From Paragordius varius (lineage: Eukaryota > Nematomorpha): DNA of 64,000 nucleotides. Location of the stretch: positions 4,154,001-4,218,000 of the forward strand of contig OZ176052.1 in assembly GCA_964247055.1 (NCBI GenBank), written 5' to 3'. A model generated the notes under the pieces. That model was not told the DNA's origin and did no database searches. It was given only the letters and a program-made list of their open reading frames with translations. Shown here in pieces: positions 15,601 to 28,100 of the stretch; positions within the stretch are counted from its first letter, which is position 1; each line of letters begins with the position of its first letter. The translations under genes were made by a program, and so were the position numbers.

Positions 15601-17335
15601 GTCTAACATTAAACCATCCGGCAAAATCTGTTTTTAGTTCATACCCAAAACAACCAACATACACTCTATCTATCCTGATACTGTTTTCTGGTAGTTTCGG
15701 TGACGGATGGATGGAAAATAGAATAAGTGGAAAATCTGATAAGACAGTTGCATCAATTTAACCAAGTCTAACATTCAACCGTCCGGCAAAATCTGTTTTT
15801 AGTTCACACCCAAAACAACCAACATACACTCTATCTATCCTGATACTGTTTCGTGGTAGTTTCGGTGACGGATGGATGGAAAATAGAATAATGGGAAAAT
15901 CTGATAAGACAGTTGCATCAATTTAACCAAGTCTAACATTAAACCGTCCGGCAAAATCTGTTTTTAGTTCATACCCAAAACAACCAACATACACTCTATC
16001 TATCCTGATACTGTTTCGTGGTAGTTTCGGTGACGGATGGATGGAAAATAGAATAATGGGAAAATCTGATAAGACAGTTGCATCAATTTAACCAAGTCTA
16101 ACATTAAACCGTCCGGCAAAATCTGTTTTTGGTTCATACCCAAAACAACCAACATACATTCTATCTATCCTGATACTGTTTCGTGGTAGTTTCGGTGACG
16201 GATGGATGGAAAATAAATAATGGGAAAATTTGATAAGACAGTTGCATCAATTTAACCAAGTCTAACATCAAACCGTCCGGCAAAATCTGTTTTTAGTTCA
16301 TACCCAAAACAACCAACATACACTCTATCTATCCTGATACTGTTTCGTGGTAGTTTCGGTGACGGATGGATGGAAAATAGTATAATGGGAAAATCTGATA
16401 AGACAGTTGCATCAATTTAACCTAGTCTAACATTAAACCGTCCGGCAAAATCTGTTTTTAATTCATACCCAAAACAACCAACAACACTCTATCTATCCTG
16501 ATACTGTTTCGTGGTAGTTTCGGTGACGGATGGATGGAAAATAGAATAATGGGAAAATTTGATAAGACAGTTGCATCAATTTAACCAAGTCTAACATTAA
16601 ACCGTCCGGCAAAATCTCTTTTTAGTTCACACCCAAAACAACCAACATACACTCTATCTATCCTGATACTGTTTCGTGGTAGTTTCGGTGACGGATGGAT
16701 GTAAAATAGAATAATGGGAAAATCTGATAAGACAGTTGCATCAATTTAACCAAGTCTAACATTAAACCGTCCGGCAAAATCTGTTTTTAGTTCATACCCA
16801 AAACAACCAACATACACTCTATCTATCCTGATACTGTTTCGTGGTAGTTTCGGTGACGGATGGATGGAAAATAGAATAATGGGAAAATCTGATAAGACAG
16901 TTGCATCAATTTAACCAAGTCTAACATTAAACCGTCCGGCAAAATCTGTTTTTAGTTCATACCCAAAACAACCAACATACACTCTATCTATCCTGATACT
17001 GTTTCGTGGTAGTTTCGGTGACGGATGGATGGAAAATAGAATATGGGAAAATCTGATAAGACAGTTGCATTGATTTAGCCAAGTCTAACATTAAACGGTC
17101 CAGCAAAATCTGTTTCGAATTAGTTTACATCCAAAACAATCGACATACACTCTATCTATCCTTATACTGTTTCGTGGTGGTTTCGGTGACGGATGGATGG
17201 AAAATAGAATAATGGGAAAATCTAATAAGACAGTTGCATTGATTAAGCCAAGTCTAACATTAAACCGTCCAGAATAATCTGTTTCGAATTGATTCACATC
17301 CAAAACAACCGATATTTTATACTCTACCTATCCTA

Positions 17336-17765
17336 ATGCTCAAAAGTAGCAGTTTCGTCATTACATCAAAAACATCTAATGCTATAACGCATTTTGCTTA
17401 TACACCTATCTCAACTGATTTTAAAATTGTCATTATAGCAATATATTTATTTAATGTTTTCTTATCCATAGTTGGCCCCAAAATTAGGGTAACTATATCA
17501 TACAAAAATAATAAATTTTAATCATAATCATATATAATATTGAGATATGGTAATGTTATTTTGTACAATCTTATTTTCGTGTCCTGTTAAAAAACAATTA
17601 AAGAAAAGAGCGATTTCTTTAAACCAAATTAAAAGTTATTGGCAAGATAAATAAAACTTAAATCTTTTGTTTGTTGCCAACTCTAATTTCCAAAAATTAA
17701 AATTATACAGACAAAACGTATTTAATTAAAGCAAATATTTTTTATAAGATTAATCATATTTTCTT
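17336..17765. other. AT-rich flank, no gene seen
   Basis: This is unique-looking AT-rich DNA beyond the satellite edge. A 61-codon plus-strand frame at 17336-17521 has no recognisable domain and I do not call it a gene. Confidence 0.6.
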
Positions 17766-17960
17766 AAGGGGTGTCCAAATTTGTAAAATTATACTCCAAA
17801 AATAATATTGTTCACACAAATATTCTGAATAAGTCTATCCAATAGGCAACGAATATGAAGAAATAAAATAATTACACCCACTTATATATTTGAATGCAGC
17901 ACGCCGGTTTTTTCGAGTTAAAAATACGACCCACGAAAGCATTTGTGTTGGGCACCCCTG
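17766..17960. mobile_element. Short hAT-like MITE
   Basis: The left end AAGGGGTGTCCAAA and the right end TTGGGCACCCCTG (reverse complement CAGGGGTGCCCAA) are inverted repeats. They match the CAGGGGTG(T/C)CCAA termini common in hAT transposons. The 195 bp between them contain no coding sequence. The 8-bp flanks (ATTTTCTT and TTTTAAAC) match poorly, so the target duplication is decayed or the limits are slightly off. Confidence 0.55.
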
Positions 17961-18648
17961 TTTTAAACCATATAACTCTGCGGGTGTTGCAGGAATATAA
18001 ATGCGTGTTAAAACTATCATATTATATATTTTAAATTAATATAGGCTACGCAGGCGTTATATATTAAGTGTTATAAAAGAATTATTAATTGTCTTTTTAA
18101 AAAATATTTGTCGTTTAATTTTTGTTTTATCCGTATACTGGTAATTTTGTTATAGAATTGAAATATAATGTCCACAAAATCGGGAGGAGGGGGGTGGGGT
18201 GGTAACAAAAAAAACAATGATTAATTATGTATATGGAAGAAAATGTATCAGAATTATTATGGTTAGCAAAATTAGCGCCTATTATATCAATAAATTTGGT
18301 AAAAATTAAATGGCTCTATCCAAAAATTATTATTTATTCTATCATAAATAATAATTAAGAAGCTAAACAATTTTCACAAATTTAATTTGAAATTTAGGTT
18401 CCGAAATCGACAATATTTTGTTTAAGCGTATTCCCTGTAGCTGGTGGTTTCGATTCTGGTATATCATGGTTTGTGATAGTTTTTGTAATAATATCATGTT
18501 CAGGAAAATTATTTTTGCCTAGAGATTTTTGGTAATTCACAATTATAGGGTGATGCTTAATTGAAATATATGCAAAAAATTATTTTAAATTATTCATAAC
18601 AATCCAAGAATATTCATAATTTTTTTATCCCACGTATGATTAATAAAA
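17961..18648. other. Gene-free AT-rich stretch with a G-rich tract
   Basis: No gene is seen. A G-rich run at 18181-18202 (GGGAGGAGGGGGGTGGGG) stands out in very AT-rich sequence and could fold as a two-layer G-quadruplex. No other structure was recognised. Confidence 0.5.
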
Positions 18649-19212
18649 TTAACACTTGGATACAACGTATTCATTTTAATCCTTCGATTCAAATTGGGGT
18701 AGTTAAATACCCCAGGCCTGTATAAAATTTAATTGTTTAAAAAATATACGAAGGAATCGAAACCATGAAATTTGCACTTATATAACATTAATAAACTGAA
18801 ATATATAAAAAATTTTTTCAAAAATACTTGATATTACTTATTTTAAGCTAAAACCGAAAGGTAAAAATTTCGTCAACGTGACATGTGTGAAATGGTAAAT
18901 TTAAAAATAAATAAACCGCTCCTTCTATTTCTATCAATGTTAGATGTAATTTAAAAAAAAATTAGCTTTTATTTTACCATTGATTTTATATGAAGACGAT
19001 ATTTTGCAAAATAAAAATGGCATCGAAGTAGTTTGACATGGAACTTTTTTTTCAAAACAAAATTTTATTTATATATTTTGGCATATTATAATTTATATTA
19101 GGATAGGAGCATAAACTTAAATTGGGACCGTTTCCTTCCGTAGTTTTTCAAAAATTTTATCTTTAATTTTGTCTGGGTTATTCAGATATCCCAATTTAGA
19201 TCAAAGTGTTGA
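18649..19212 (+). mobile_element. Family A element, copy 1
   Basis: The element begins TTAACACTTGGATACAAC, continues TTCGATTCAAATTGGGGTAG, and ends ATCCCAATTTAGATCAAAGTG. The interior shares CTTGATATTACTTATTTT, GTCAACGTGACATGTGTGAA and GATATTTTGCAAAATAAAAATGG-like stretches with the copies at 35082, 35740, 59256 and 62976. The ends are imperfect inverted repeats (TTCGATTCAAATTGGGGTA). No coding sequence is present, so it looks like a non-autonomous DNA transposon, here with a worn right end. Confidence 0.75.
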
Positions 19213-19539
19213 AAGATTCATTTATTAATCGAAAATTAAAATAATCAAAATGCGACCAAAGAATATGGAGATTATTATAGGAACATTGCAAAAAATATAA
19301 TCAAGAATATATATTTTCTGATAAAAAATTTTATCAGTATTTTTACTAGCCTTATGAATCAGTAAGAATAATATTACGAAACTTTAGTGCCCATTGATCT
19401 ATATCAAGAAATTCGCGCATACCACCTAAAAAATATGTTGATGATATAACAAAGCCTATAATATGAAATATTAATTTGAGCAGTCTATGATTTTTTTAAT
19501 GATTTTTAAGTTATTCGTCATACAAAACATGATATATTA

Positions 19540-19700
19540 ATGAAATTTATTAAAAAAATTAAGCTGAAATGCGTACAAATAAAAATATATATTTTAATTT
19601 TCGACTTTTATAGTAAAACGTTGCTATAAAAGTCGAAAATTAAAATATATATTTTTTATATTTGTACGCATTTCAGCTTAATTTTTTTAATAAATTTCAT
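19540..19700. repeat. Near-perfect 160-bp hairpin (foldback element)
   Basis: Left arm 19540-19613 and right arm 19624-19700 are almost exactly reverse complementary around a 10-nt loop. Examples are AAGCTGAAATGCGTACAAAT against ATTTGTACGCATTTCAGCTT, and CGACTTTTATAG against CTATAAAAGTCG. It lies about 240 bp beyond the SSRP1 stop codon, in the direction of its transcription, and may lie in its 3' flank or UTR. No transposon family was recognised. Confidence 0.9.
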
Positions 19701-19942
19701 AAATACAATGCGTAATTCCCTCAACTTTAATGATATATTAATATATATACATTTATTCATCAATATATATATATAATCCATGACTCTTGATTGACTGATG
19801 ATTAATTTTTTGTTTTTGATGGTATAAAATCATTAAATCATTATTTGCTAGTACAATTAAAATGTCTACGTAATTTTGTTTGCATAAAAATATTTTTATA
19901 TCTGTCACAATCATGATTTTTTTGCGCCTTTTTTGACTGAAA

Positions 19943-22900
19943 TTAATGCGATGCTTTGTATACTTTCATGGCTTCATTGTATGCATCTTTGGCCCGTTGT
20001 GAAGCTTCTTCCCATTTCTTATAAAAAAATAAAAAAGTAAGTTTTTAAAATATGTGAAAAAATCAATAAGAACCGGTATCGTTTTTTTAAAACAAAAACG
20101 CTTTCGTAATTAGTGCTTTATTAAATATTTGTTAAAATTTTTGATGGAAGGAAAAATCATTCTTTATTTTTTCTAACTATATATATGAAATCATTCGATC
20201 TTGTCCTTAAAATTTGTTATGTTTTATCCGCAACGATCAATATTTAAAAAAATTAAAACGTTAAAATTTGACTGAAAAATAATGGAACTGGAAGCAAATT
20301 TATTTTGGCAAAAAGATTCTTTGAAAACAGAATCGTTTGAACAAAAAACCAATTTTTTACCAAAATAATTGGTTTTAAACCAGGACCTTGTTCTGATTCC
20401 TCAAAAATTATAACCAAAAAATTCGTATAAATACTGATTTATCTGTAATTTTTCTCCACTCCTCACCACCTAATTTGGTAATTTCCACAATGGATGCTTT
20501 AGGGTATTTTTGTTTAAGGGATTCTCTATTTTCTTGTAACCATAAAAAGTATGCCGTGAGTGGGCGTTTAGGCATATTGGGATCTCTATCTTTTTTATCC
20601 TTTTTATTCTAATATATATACACATTGTTAAAAAGCATAATTATAATTAATAAAATTATATTACAATAAAAATTGAAATTATACGGATACGTTAAATAAA
20701 GACAACTTTTTTTCAAAAGACAACCATACTTAATTAAACATTAATTTTTTCTATAAAAATTATATAATAACATTAAATACATATCTGATTGTGTTAATAT
20801 ACATTTCTATTACCTAGTTTGCAATTTCAAGCAATGAGTTTTTTAAAAAAATTAAAATTTAAAGAGTATGGTTATCTTTTAGCAAAAAATAGTTATTTTT
20901 AGGTATTGTCCCTATATCAATTTTTACTGTTTATATCGTATGATATTAAAATATTTTTGATAATAAAAAATTTTTTTATTCCAATTATGATATTAAAAAA
21001 ATATCGTAATCTTGGCAATCAATTATTAATAGTGTTATAGAAGAGTAATATATTAACTCATATCTCATACATAATTAACCATGAATTATTTCCAAAAATT
21101 ATAATTTTTACCGAATAAATACACATATGACAAAAACAATTTATACTTTATGTCCTGTGGTAATAATAGTTGCTAATTTCTTGTTTGGTGGAGGAGCTTT
21201 AACAGATTTTGATTCTTTATGATGATTATGATTATTAGGGTTTTTAGATTTTGTTGGCCCTTTAATATGGTCCTTTTCGCCCTGACTATCATCCTGAGTA
21301 TTTTCTCCAGATCCAGTTTGGTCCGAAGTTGATGAATGAGATCGTTTTTTAGCAGATGATTTTTTATTATCTTTCTGTTTTTTGGTTGCAACGCCATCTG
21401 AATCATCTCCGCTGTTATTACTGCTACTCTCAGCATTGCTATCGTACCTAAAATTTAAGTGGAAAAAAAATTCATTTCACATATGTAGTATAATAAAAAT
21501 TTGTGTTTTTTTTTTCGTGGTAAAAAAACTCCCGAATATATGTATTATATCATTAGTTATATGAGTAAAAAGTTTAAATTAAGATAATAAAACAAAAATG
21601 AAGGCTTGCCTTTAATCGACTATAACTGAAAAGTAGAGCCTTATTTCAAATACATAAAAATAATCAGGATGAGTACATAGCTTATAGAAACTGTTTAATT
21701 TAACAACCCATATAGATATGATAAAATTAATTTAGGTAATTTAATTCGATTACAAGATCAAAAGAACGCAATAGGCTCCATAAAAAGCTCTAAATTATTG
21801 TAAAAAAAGATACAGTCAGCTACGCTTTCTTTACTGCTCCTAAAAAAGGCATCCTTATTTAGCCTCCCACTTATAAAAGCAGGCCGTTTTAGTGAAAATA
21901 AAGCTTCTAACTTATAACCAAGAATCTACTTTTATCATACTTTTAATAACGCCAAAAAAGTTTAAACATTGTAAAGAAATACACTTCACGTACGCTCTCC
22001 TCACCACTCCCAGGCGTGGCAAATTTTTTAATTTAACTAAAGTTTAGAGTAACTTTTAACCAAGAATCTATATATTTTTAAAACTTCTAGTAATTCCCCC
22101 TGGACACCAAAATTTTCTAAAAAATTGTGACGAAAAATTAATCATCCACTACGCTCTCGTCACTGCCCCCACACGAAAAAAAAATCTTGGTTTTCCTAAT
22201 TAAAAGAGGATCTGTTGACACTCGCTTCATAATTAAAGTAACTGTCCACTATTATCGTGTCTTAAAAACAGAATCTTCCGATCATTTACGAAAAAAGGAA
22301 AATCATTTTTGATTACTCTAATACCACATGTTCCCTCACCATTTTCTTTTAGAGTGACAAATTTATCAATATTCCAGCATTCCCCCCTTTTTTTAATACG
22401 TTGTAATAAAGTAAAATGGTAACAAAAATTACTCTTTAGCTACGCTCTCGTCACTACCCCAAGACAAAAAAAATCTTGGATTTCCTAATTAAAAGAGGAT
22501 TGGTAAAAATTGCTTCATAGTTACAGTAACTGTCCACTATTACCGTGTCTTAAAAACAGAATCTCCCGATCATTAAACGAAAAAGGAAAAATAACCATAT
22601 TTGATTACTCTATTGCCACGTTTTCCCCATCACAACTTTTTTTTAAAGAGACAAATCCATCAAAATTATAGTACTACCCCCCCCCCCTTTTTAATACTTT
22701 GTAATACAATAAAATGGTGACAAAAATTACTCTTCAGCTACACTCTCGTCACTACCCCCAGATGAAAAAAATTCTTTGTTTTCCAATTAAAAAAGGCTTT
22801 GGTGACACTCTCTTCATAATTACAGTAACTGTCCACTATCAACGTGTCTTAAAACAGAATCTCCCCATCATTTTAAACGAAAAAGAAAAACCATATTTCA

Positions 22901-25085
22901 CTATTCTATTGCCATTTGTTCCTCACCACTTTCTCTGAGAGACACAAAGTCATTAATATTTCTCGAAAGATAAAAACCAGCCCCTTCCCGCTTTTTTAAT
23001 ACTTTGTAATAAAGGAAAATGGTCACAAAAATTACTCTTCAGCTACGCTCTCGTCACTACCCCCATTAAAAGAATGTTGACACTCGATTCATAATTACAC
23101 TAACTGTCCACTATTTTTTCCGCAAGATAAAAACAGAATCTCTCGATCATTTAACGAAAACCACACAACTCTATTGCCACGTTTTCCCCATTACCACTCA
23201 CTTTTAGAGCGACAAAGTCATTAATATTTCTCTTAAGATAAAAACCCTTTTTAATACTTTGTAACAAAAAATTACTCTTCAGCTACGCTCTCGTCACTAC
23301 CACCCCCAGGAGGGGCAAAGTCTTGGTCCTCCTCTTCACTATCCTCGTCTTCATAATCCATTGCTGAGGCGGCGGCATTCCCCGTCTTTGATGATTTGTG
23401 GCGTTTACGTTTTTCTCCTTCCTCTTCACTGAGTATTTCATCCTCATCAATGTCATCGTCAGCCATATCGTAATCGTTTGTGGTATCATTCGACTTGATT
23501 TTGTTTAATTATAATAATTATTGTAGAGAATAATTACAGCAGTAAAAATTAATACTATACAGACCATATACGTTAAAACGTAAAGACAAATATATGTTTC
23601 TAAAAGAGAACCATTTACTTTTTTTAACATTGATTTTTCCGATATAAACTATATAATCTATTGATTGTATTACCAATTAACATTTATATTCCTTAATATG
23701 CAAAAAAAGGTGAATATTTTTAAAAAACACTAGTTTAAAAAAGTACAGCGGTCTTTAGCAAATTATTTTTATTAATGTTTTTACTTTTTATCTGTATGAA
23801 TTTTAAATTTACTGTAAATTAATATATAATTAAAATATATTATTATTTAAAAAAATGCAGTAAATTAGTACCAATTTTCCACCAATATTTCGGACAACCA
23901 AATTCTTGGTCTTTATGAAATCAAAAAGGCTCGTATATTCTTCTCTATATATATTTAAATAAAAAAATATTCAGTAAGATAAAACTTTCTATCATGTTTA
24001 AATACAGAGAGATTCCTACAAATTTTCATCATTATTCGTTTAAAAACAAAATAGATTATATTTTGTATACAAGACCATATGCTTCATAATTACAAAACAA
24101 ATTGTTACAATTACTTATGGGAAGAGAAATAAAAAAATACAGATTAAAAATTTATTAATAATTAATTGTTTAAATATTGCAACTACACATCCTTAAAAAT
24201 GCCATCTATTTAAAATAGAGTATCAAATATAAAATTTAGGTAATATAGAGATATTTAAAGACAAACATACTGAAACAAATATAGTTAGTAAAATTGTCAG
24301 CATGATTCGTGAAAAAACCATGCGTTAACAATAATTATATTATTAGCAAACAAAGTCCTATTGCCAACTTTCCGCGTGGTTTGCTGGGGCATGAAAATGC
24401 GCTAATCATTAGTTGTACACAAGAATATGTGTTACGTAAAAATATCGCCTCAGATTACCAGGAGATATAAATATCATGAATATAAATTACTTCGTGAACC
24501 GAAAACTCGAATTTGGAGTCCCCCTTTATAATGATGATGATAATTAGTAAAAAAATTTAATTTCAAAAACAAGCTAAATTTATTACAAAAAAATCATGAA
24601 AATAATTTTTGTATACAGATCCACTAAAATGACCCCCTTCCCATAATGAACTTTCAAAATAGACAGGGTTTATAAAGAAATTAACTCATGCTGACAATGC
24701 CTTTTTCCGGTTTTAAAATAAGATTCCATTTTGTATCTTTCATAATGAACCAAAAACATAATATAAAAATCGAATTATTTTTAATATCCAGGCGAACTTA
24801 TTATTAAGGAACTGAGAAGATAAAATTTAATTTTGTAAATTATTTAAAAGGGTCATGATGTGGATAATAACCCATGTATTTTTACCACAATCGTAGTCAA
24901 TATGAAAGGAAGGGGTTAACTGTACCCAATTCGCATACAATACATATCCCTTATAAATGATTTAAAACACAGTTTTAGGTTCAAAATTAAAATGTTTCAT
25001 GGTTTACATAGATCATATAATAATTGAATTCCATATAAACTTTGCAACGTTAAAAGCGTTCAAGTCCAACGTTTTATAAAACAAT

Positions 25086-25130
<45 letters not shown>

Positions 25131-28100
25131 TATTAAATTTTTGTGACAAATCAAAAAAAACTTTGCAATGTTGGAAAAAGTGTGTTCGGTCCCAGCCTTA
25201 GTAGCCACTTCAAAATCAAACGTCTTAGTAGCCGGTCCAGATGAGCGGGCAAAATTAACCGAGGCCACTTCATCAAAGCGGATAGAGAGGGGCGGTTTAT
25301 GCACAAACACAAAACATCGCTCAAGCGGATATAGGTATCCGGCTCCAGCCTTATACGAACATGAGATGCAAGACGAAGCACCGTTATGACTATGTATTAA
25401 GTATGTACAATAAAAAAAGATTGAATTTTATGTTAATTAGCATAAAAATAGTTTTATTTAATGTATATGTAGGGTGTAAACTAAAATTAATTAACATAAT
25501 TAATCAATGTAGTATAGAATGGCATTTTTGAGCAAAAAGATAGTTAAAAACTTAAGTTAAATTATTAAAGTTTAGGATATTTTATTTTATAAAAACCTAT
25601 ATAAATAAACTGGCATTATTCCCATTATAAAAATTGATTTTTTTATATTACAAAGCCACCTTAACTAATTAGCTTCGGTAAATACAGTATTTATTGCCAA
25701 TATTTACCTTTTAAAACTTCCAGGTACTGTGATTTTATTACCAGATAGCGCTTTAATTAGGCGACTGAATACTTCAAATGATTTGCCAGTCATTACATCA
25801 GTCAATTTACCGTCATATTTTTCCTTAATTTCTTCCCTAAAATTAAAAAATAGCTAATTCAAATAAAATTTATCGAAAAATTCAAATTTATAAATTAAAA
25901 CATAAAAAGTAAAACACTTTATTATTTTTTTAAAAACCATATTTTTATAACTTAATTATCAAAATCTATTTAGAATTAATAAACTCTAAATTGAATGTGT
26001 TACAAAACTTCTCAAACCTTATTTCATATCACAAATTAATGAGTTATATTCAATAAATTTTGCATTAAAAAATTTTATTTTTATCTTTTTTATGTTAAAT
26101 CTTTTAAATTTAATTTTTATTACAAAAATTTATCTTATAGTTCAAAAAACATACTCAGTAAGTGATAACTTCATTGTGATTTCTTCGTCTTTTTCGAACA
26201 ATAAAATAAGGAAAGGGTAACGAGTTTGTCCTTGTTTAATTGGTGGATCAAGACTTATCTTTTTGCAGTTTTAAAAAATACTTAAAACATTTTAAAGGAA
26301 AATAATCATAAAAATGAATGTAATATATGATGCAATTTTTGATAAAAATTGATCTAACTATATAATTTTTATTAAATAATGATTTTGTAAACACATATTT
26401 AACTATAACCATAATAAAAATGGCCGAATTTACGGTAGATGTAATTATTAATTTTTATAACAATGTAATTTTGCAAAATTCAAATACAATTCCATAAATA
26501 ATAAATTTAAATCAATTTTTGCAACACCATATCAAAAACAATCATATGAAAATCTAACATAATATCACAATTACTTACGACAAAAAATATTTGTCTGTGA
26601 TCTTTATGGGGTAAAACAAACAATCGAAGTATGGTAGTATAGGCAATTTTATAATCAAAAGTTTTCCCATGAAGTTGAGCAAATGTTGGATACAATTTGA
26701 TATCGTATCTCCCACTAAAATATCACAAAAAATTTAAAATATCCATTTTTCGCAAACAAAAACCAAGCATAATTTTTTTATATAAACATTAAACTATAAT
26801 TTCGAAACATATCGATTAAGTGTGTTATGATTTTTTTCGTTATTTGGAAACGAACGAAATGTTCGAGTTAAATATATTAAAGTTTAACCTTTCTTTATCA
26901 ATGATTGTGTTTTTTTACGTTATGTCTTTATATTATCATTTACATAACAAAACGATAATATACCAAAATATGCAATAATTTACATTAATTTAAAATATGC
27001 AAACCAAATAATAAATAATTAGTCAAATTTACAAATTATCAGAGAAAACATAAATTAAATTTTTTTAAATAAAAAAATATTTATATACCGAGGTGTAAGG
27101 CATTGCGCTTCCGAAAACGTGGCAATAGCATCACCAGTAGCCTGAATTACATTGGCTTTTTCCATCACTTTTTTGTGGAGAGTCTATAAATATGACAGGA
27201 ACATAATGGCATTTAACTATTTTTGATTAAAAAATCATATTAAACAACATGTTTTAGGCAAAACATTAAGAAAAACTAGAAGACACACACAATTTTGTTT
27301 TAAATTATGAAAATTATTTAATAAAACCACCTGCCTAATTCAGTAAACCCTATTTACAAAAGTTCTCAATCGGTTAAATTAATTATAGATAAAGACAAAT
27401 TTAAAAATGATTAAAAATGCTTTATAGGATGTACCGCCATTTTAGTGAATCCCCTTACAAATGATTTTGATTATATGTTTCAAAGATATATTTTGATTAT
27501 CCTCTAAAGATAAGATTAAAATGCGCTTTAGGAGTTTGTTTGTTTGGACATAAAATATTGATTTTAACAATAAATTGCATGGATTAACAATAATTTGATA
27601 TTTTAATTTTCATCATTTGTTTGCCAAAACAGGGTTTGATTTAGACTATCATAAAATAATGAAATCTCACAAAATAGATATTAGATTATATTTATTTGGA
27701 TTCTGTCGCTTATACTCAGGATCATAAGTGCCTTCATCAATATATTAACAATAAGTGTTAGATTTATGACCAATCAATAAGAATATATATATATATATAT
27801 ATTTATCAATGCCATTTACGGTTATATTAATCATTATTACTAAATGTAAAAAGTTAACCCATTTTTTAATAAAAATAATATAATCCAAGTTTTATACCAT
27901 TGTTTTTTTTATTACCTAATAACCTATGTAGCGGGTAATTTAAATTACCGGTAACATCCAATCTATTCCATTTAAATAGGTATCAGAGCTTAAAATTAAG
28001 ACGAATTATAAGACCAATAAACTTATAACAAACCCTTCAAATAAAGCTTTTACACCTCATTACTAAAAAACGTGAGAAAAATCAAAATGTATGTACATAC

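Larger units (their letters stand above)
1..17335. repeat. 165-bp satellite array
   Basis: About 104 head-to-tail monomers of about 165 bp fill this stretch. Each carries the same landmarks in order: ACACTCTATCTATCCTGATA, TTTCGTGGTAGTTTCGGTGA, GGATGGATGGAAAATAGAAT, then TCTAACATTAAACCGTCCGG. The array starts mid-monomer at base 1, so it continues to the left, and it fades out near 17335. It is visibly richer in G+C than the flanking DNA. Interior monomers read CTGTTTTTAGTTCATACCC, whereas those at about 120-500 and 17090-17300 read CTGTTTCGAATTAGTT. Divergent edge monomers are expected where unequal exchange homogenises the centre. Because 165 is a multiple of 3, monomers that lack the usual TAA give short open frames that run from one monomer into the next; these are not genes. 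The function (centromeric, subtelomeric or other) cannot be told from sequence. Confidence 0.97.

Noticed and set aside
2541-15761. Repeated 71-126-codon open frames (and their 78-codon antisense partners) as protein genes
   Set aside because: They are monomers of a 165-bp satellite in which one stop is lost. They have no start context, domain or conserved codon pattern of their own.
1-17335. CRISPR array or bacterial repeat system
   Set aside because: The repeats are long, contiguous and without unique spacers, in a genome with animal introns.
1-17335. CENP-B box in the satellite monomer
   Set aside because: TTTCGTGGTAGTTTCGG and TTCGGTGACGGATGG each break the TTCGNNNNANNCGGG core, so there is no real match.
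21173-21436. 87-codon minus-strand frame near 21400
   Set aside because: It is an alternative frame of SSRP1 exon 12; the frame that continues VAEE-YDSNAE is the real one.
22714-22938. 74-codon plus-strand frame
   Set aside because: It lies antisense in the decayed exon 11 copies inside the SSRP1 intron.
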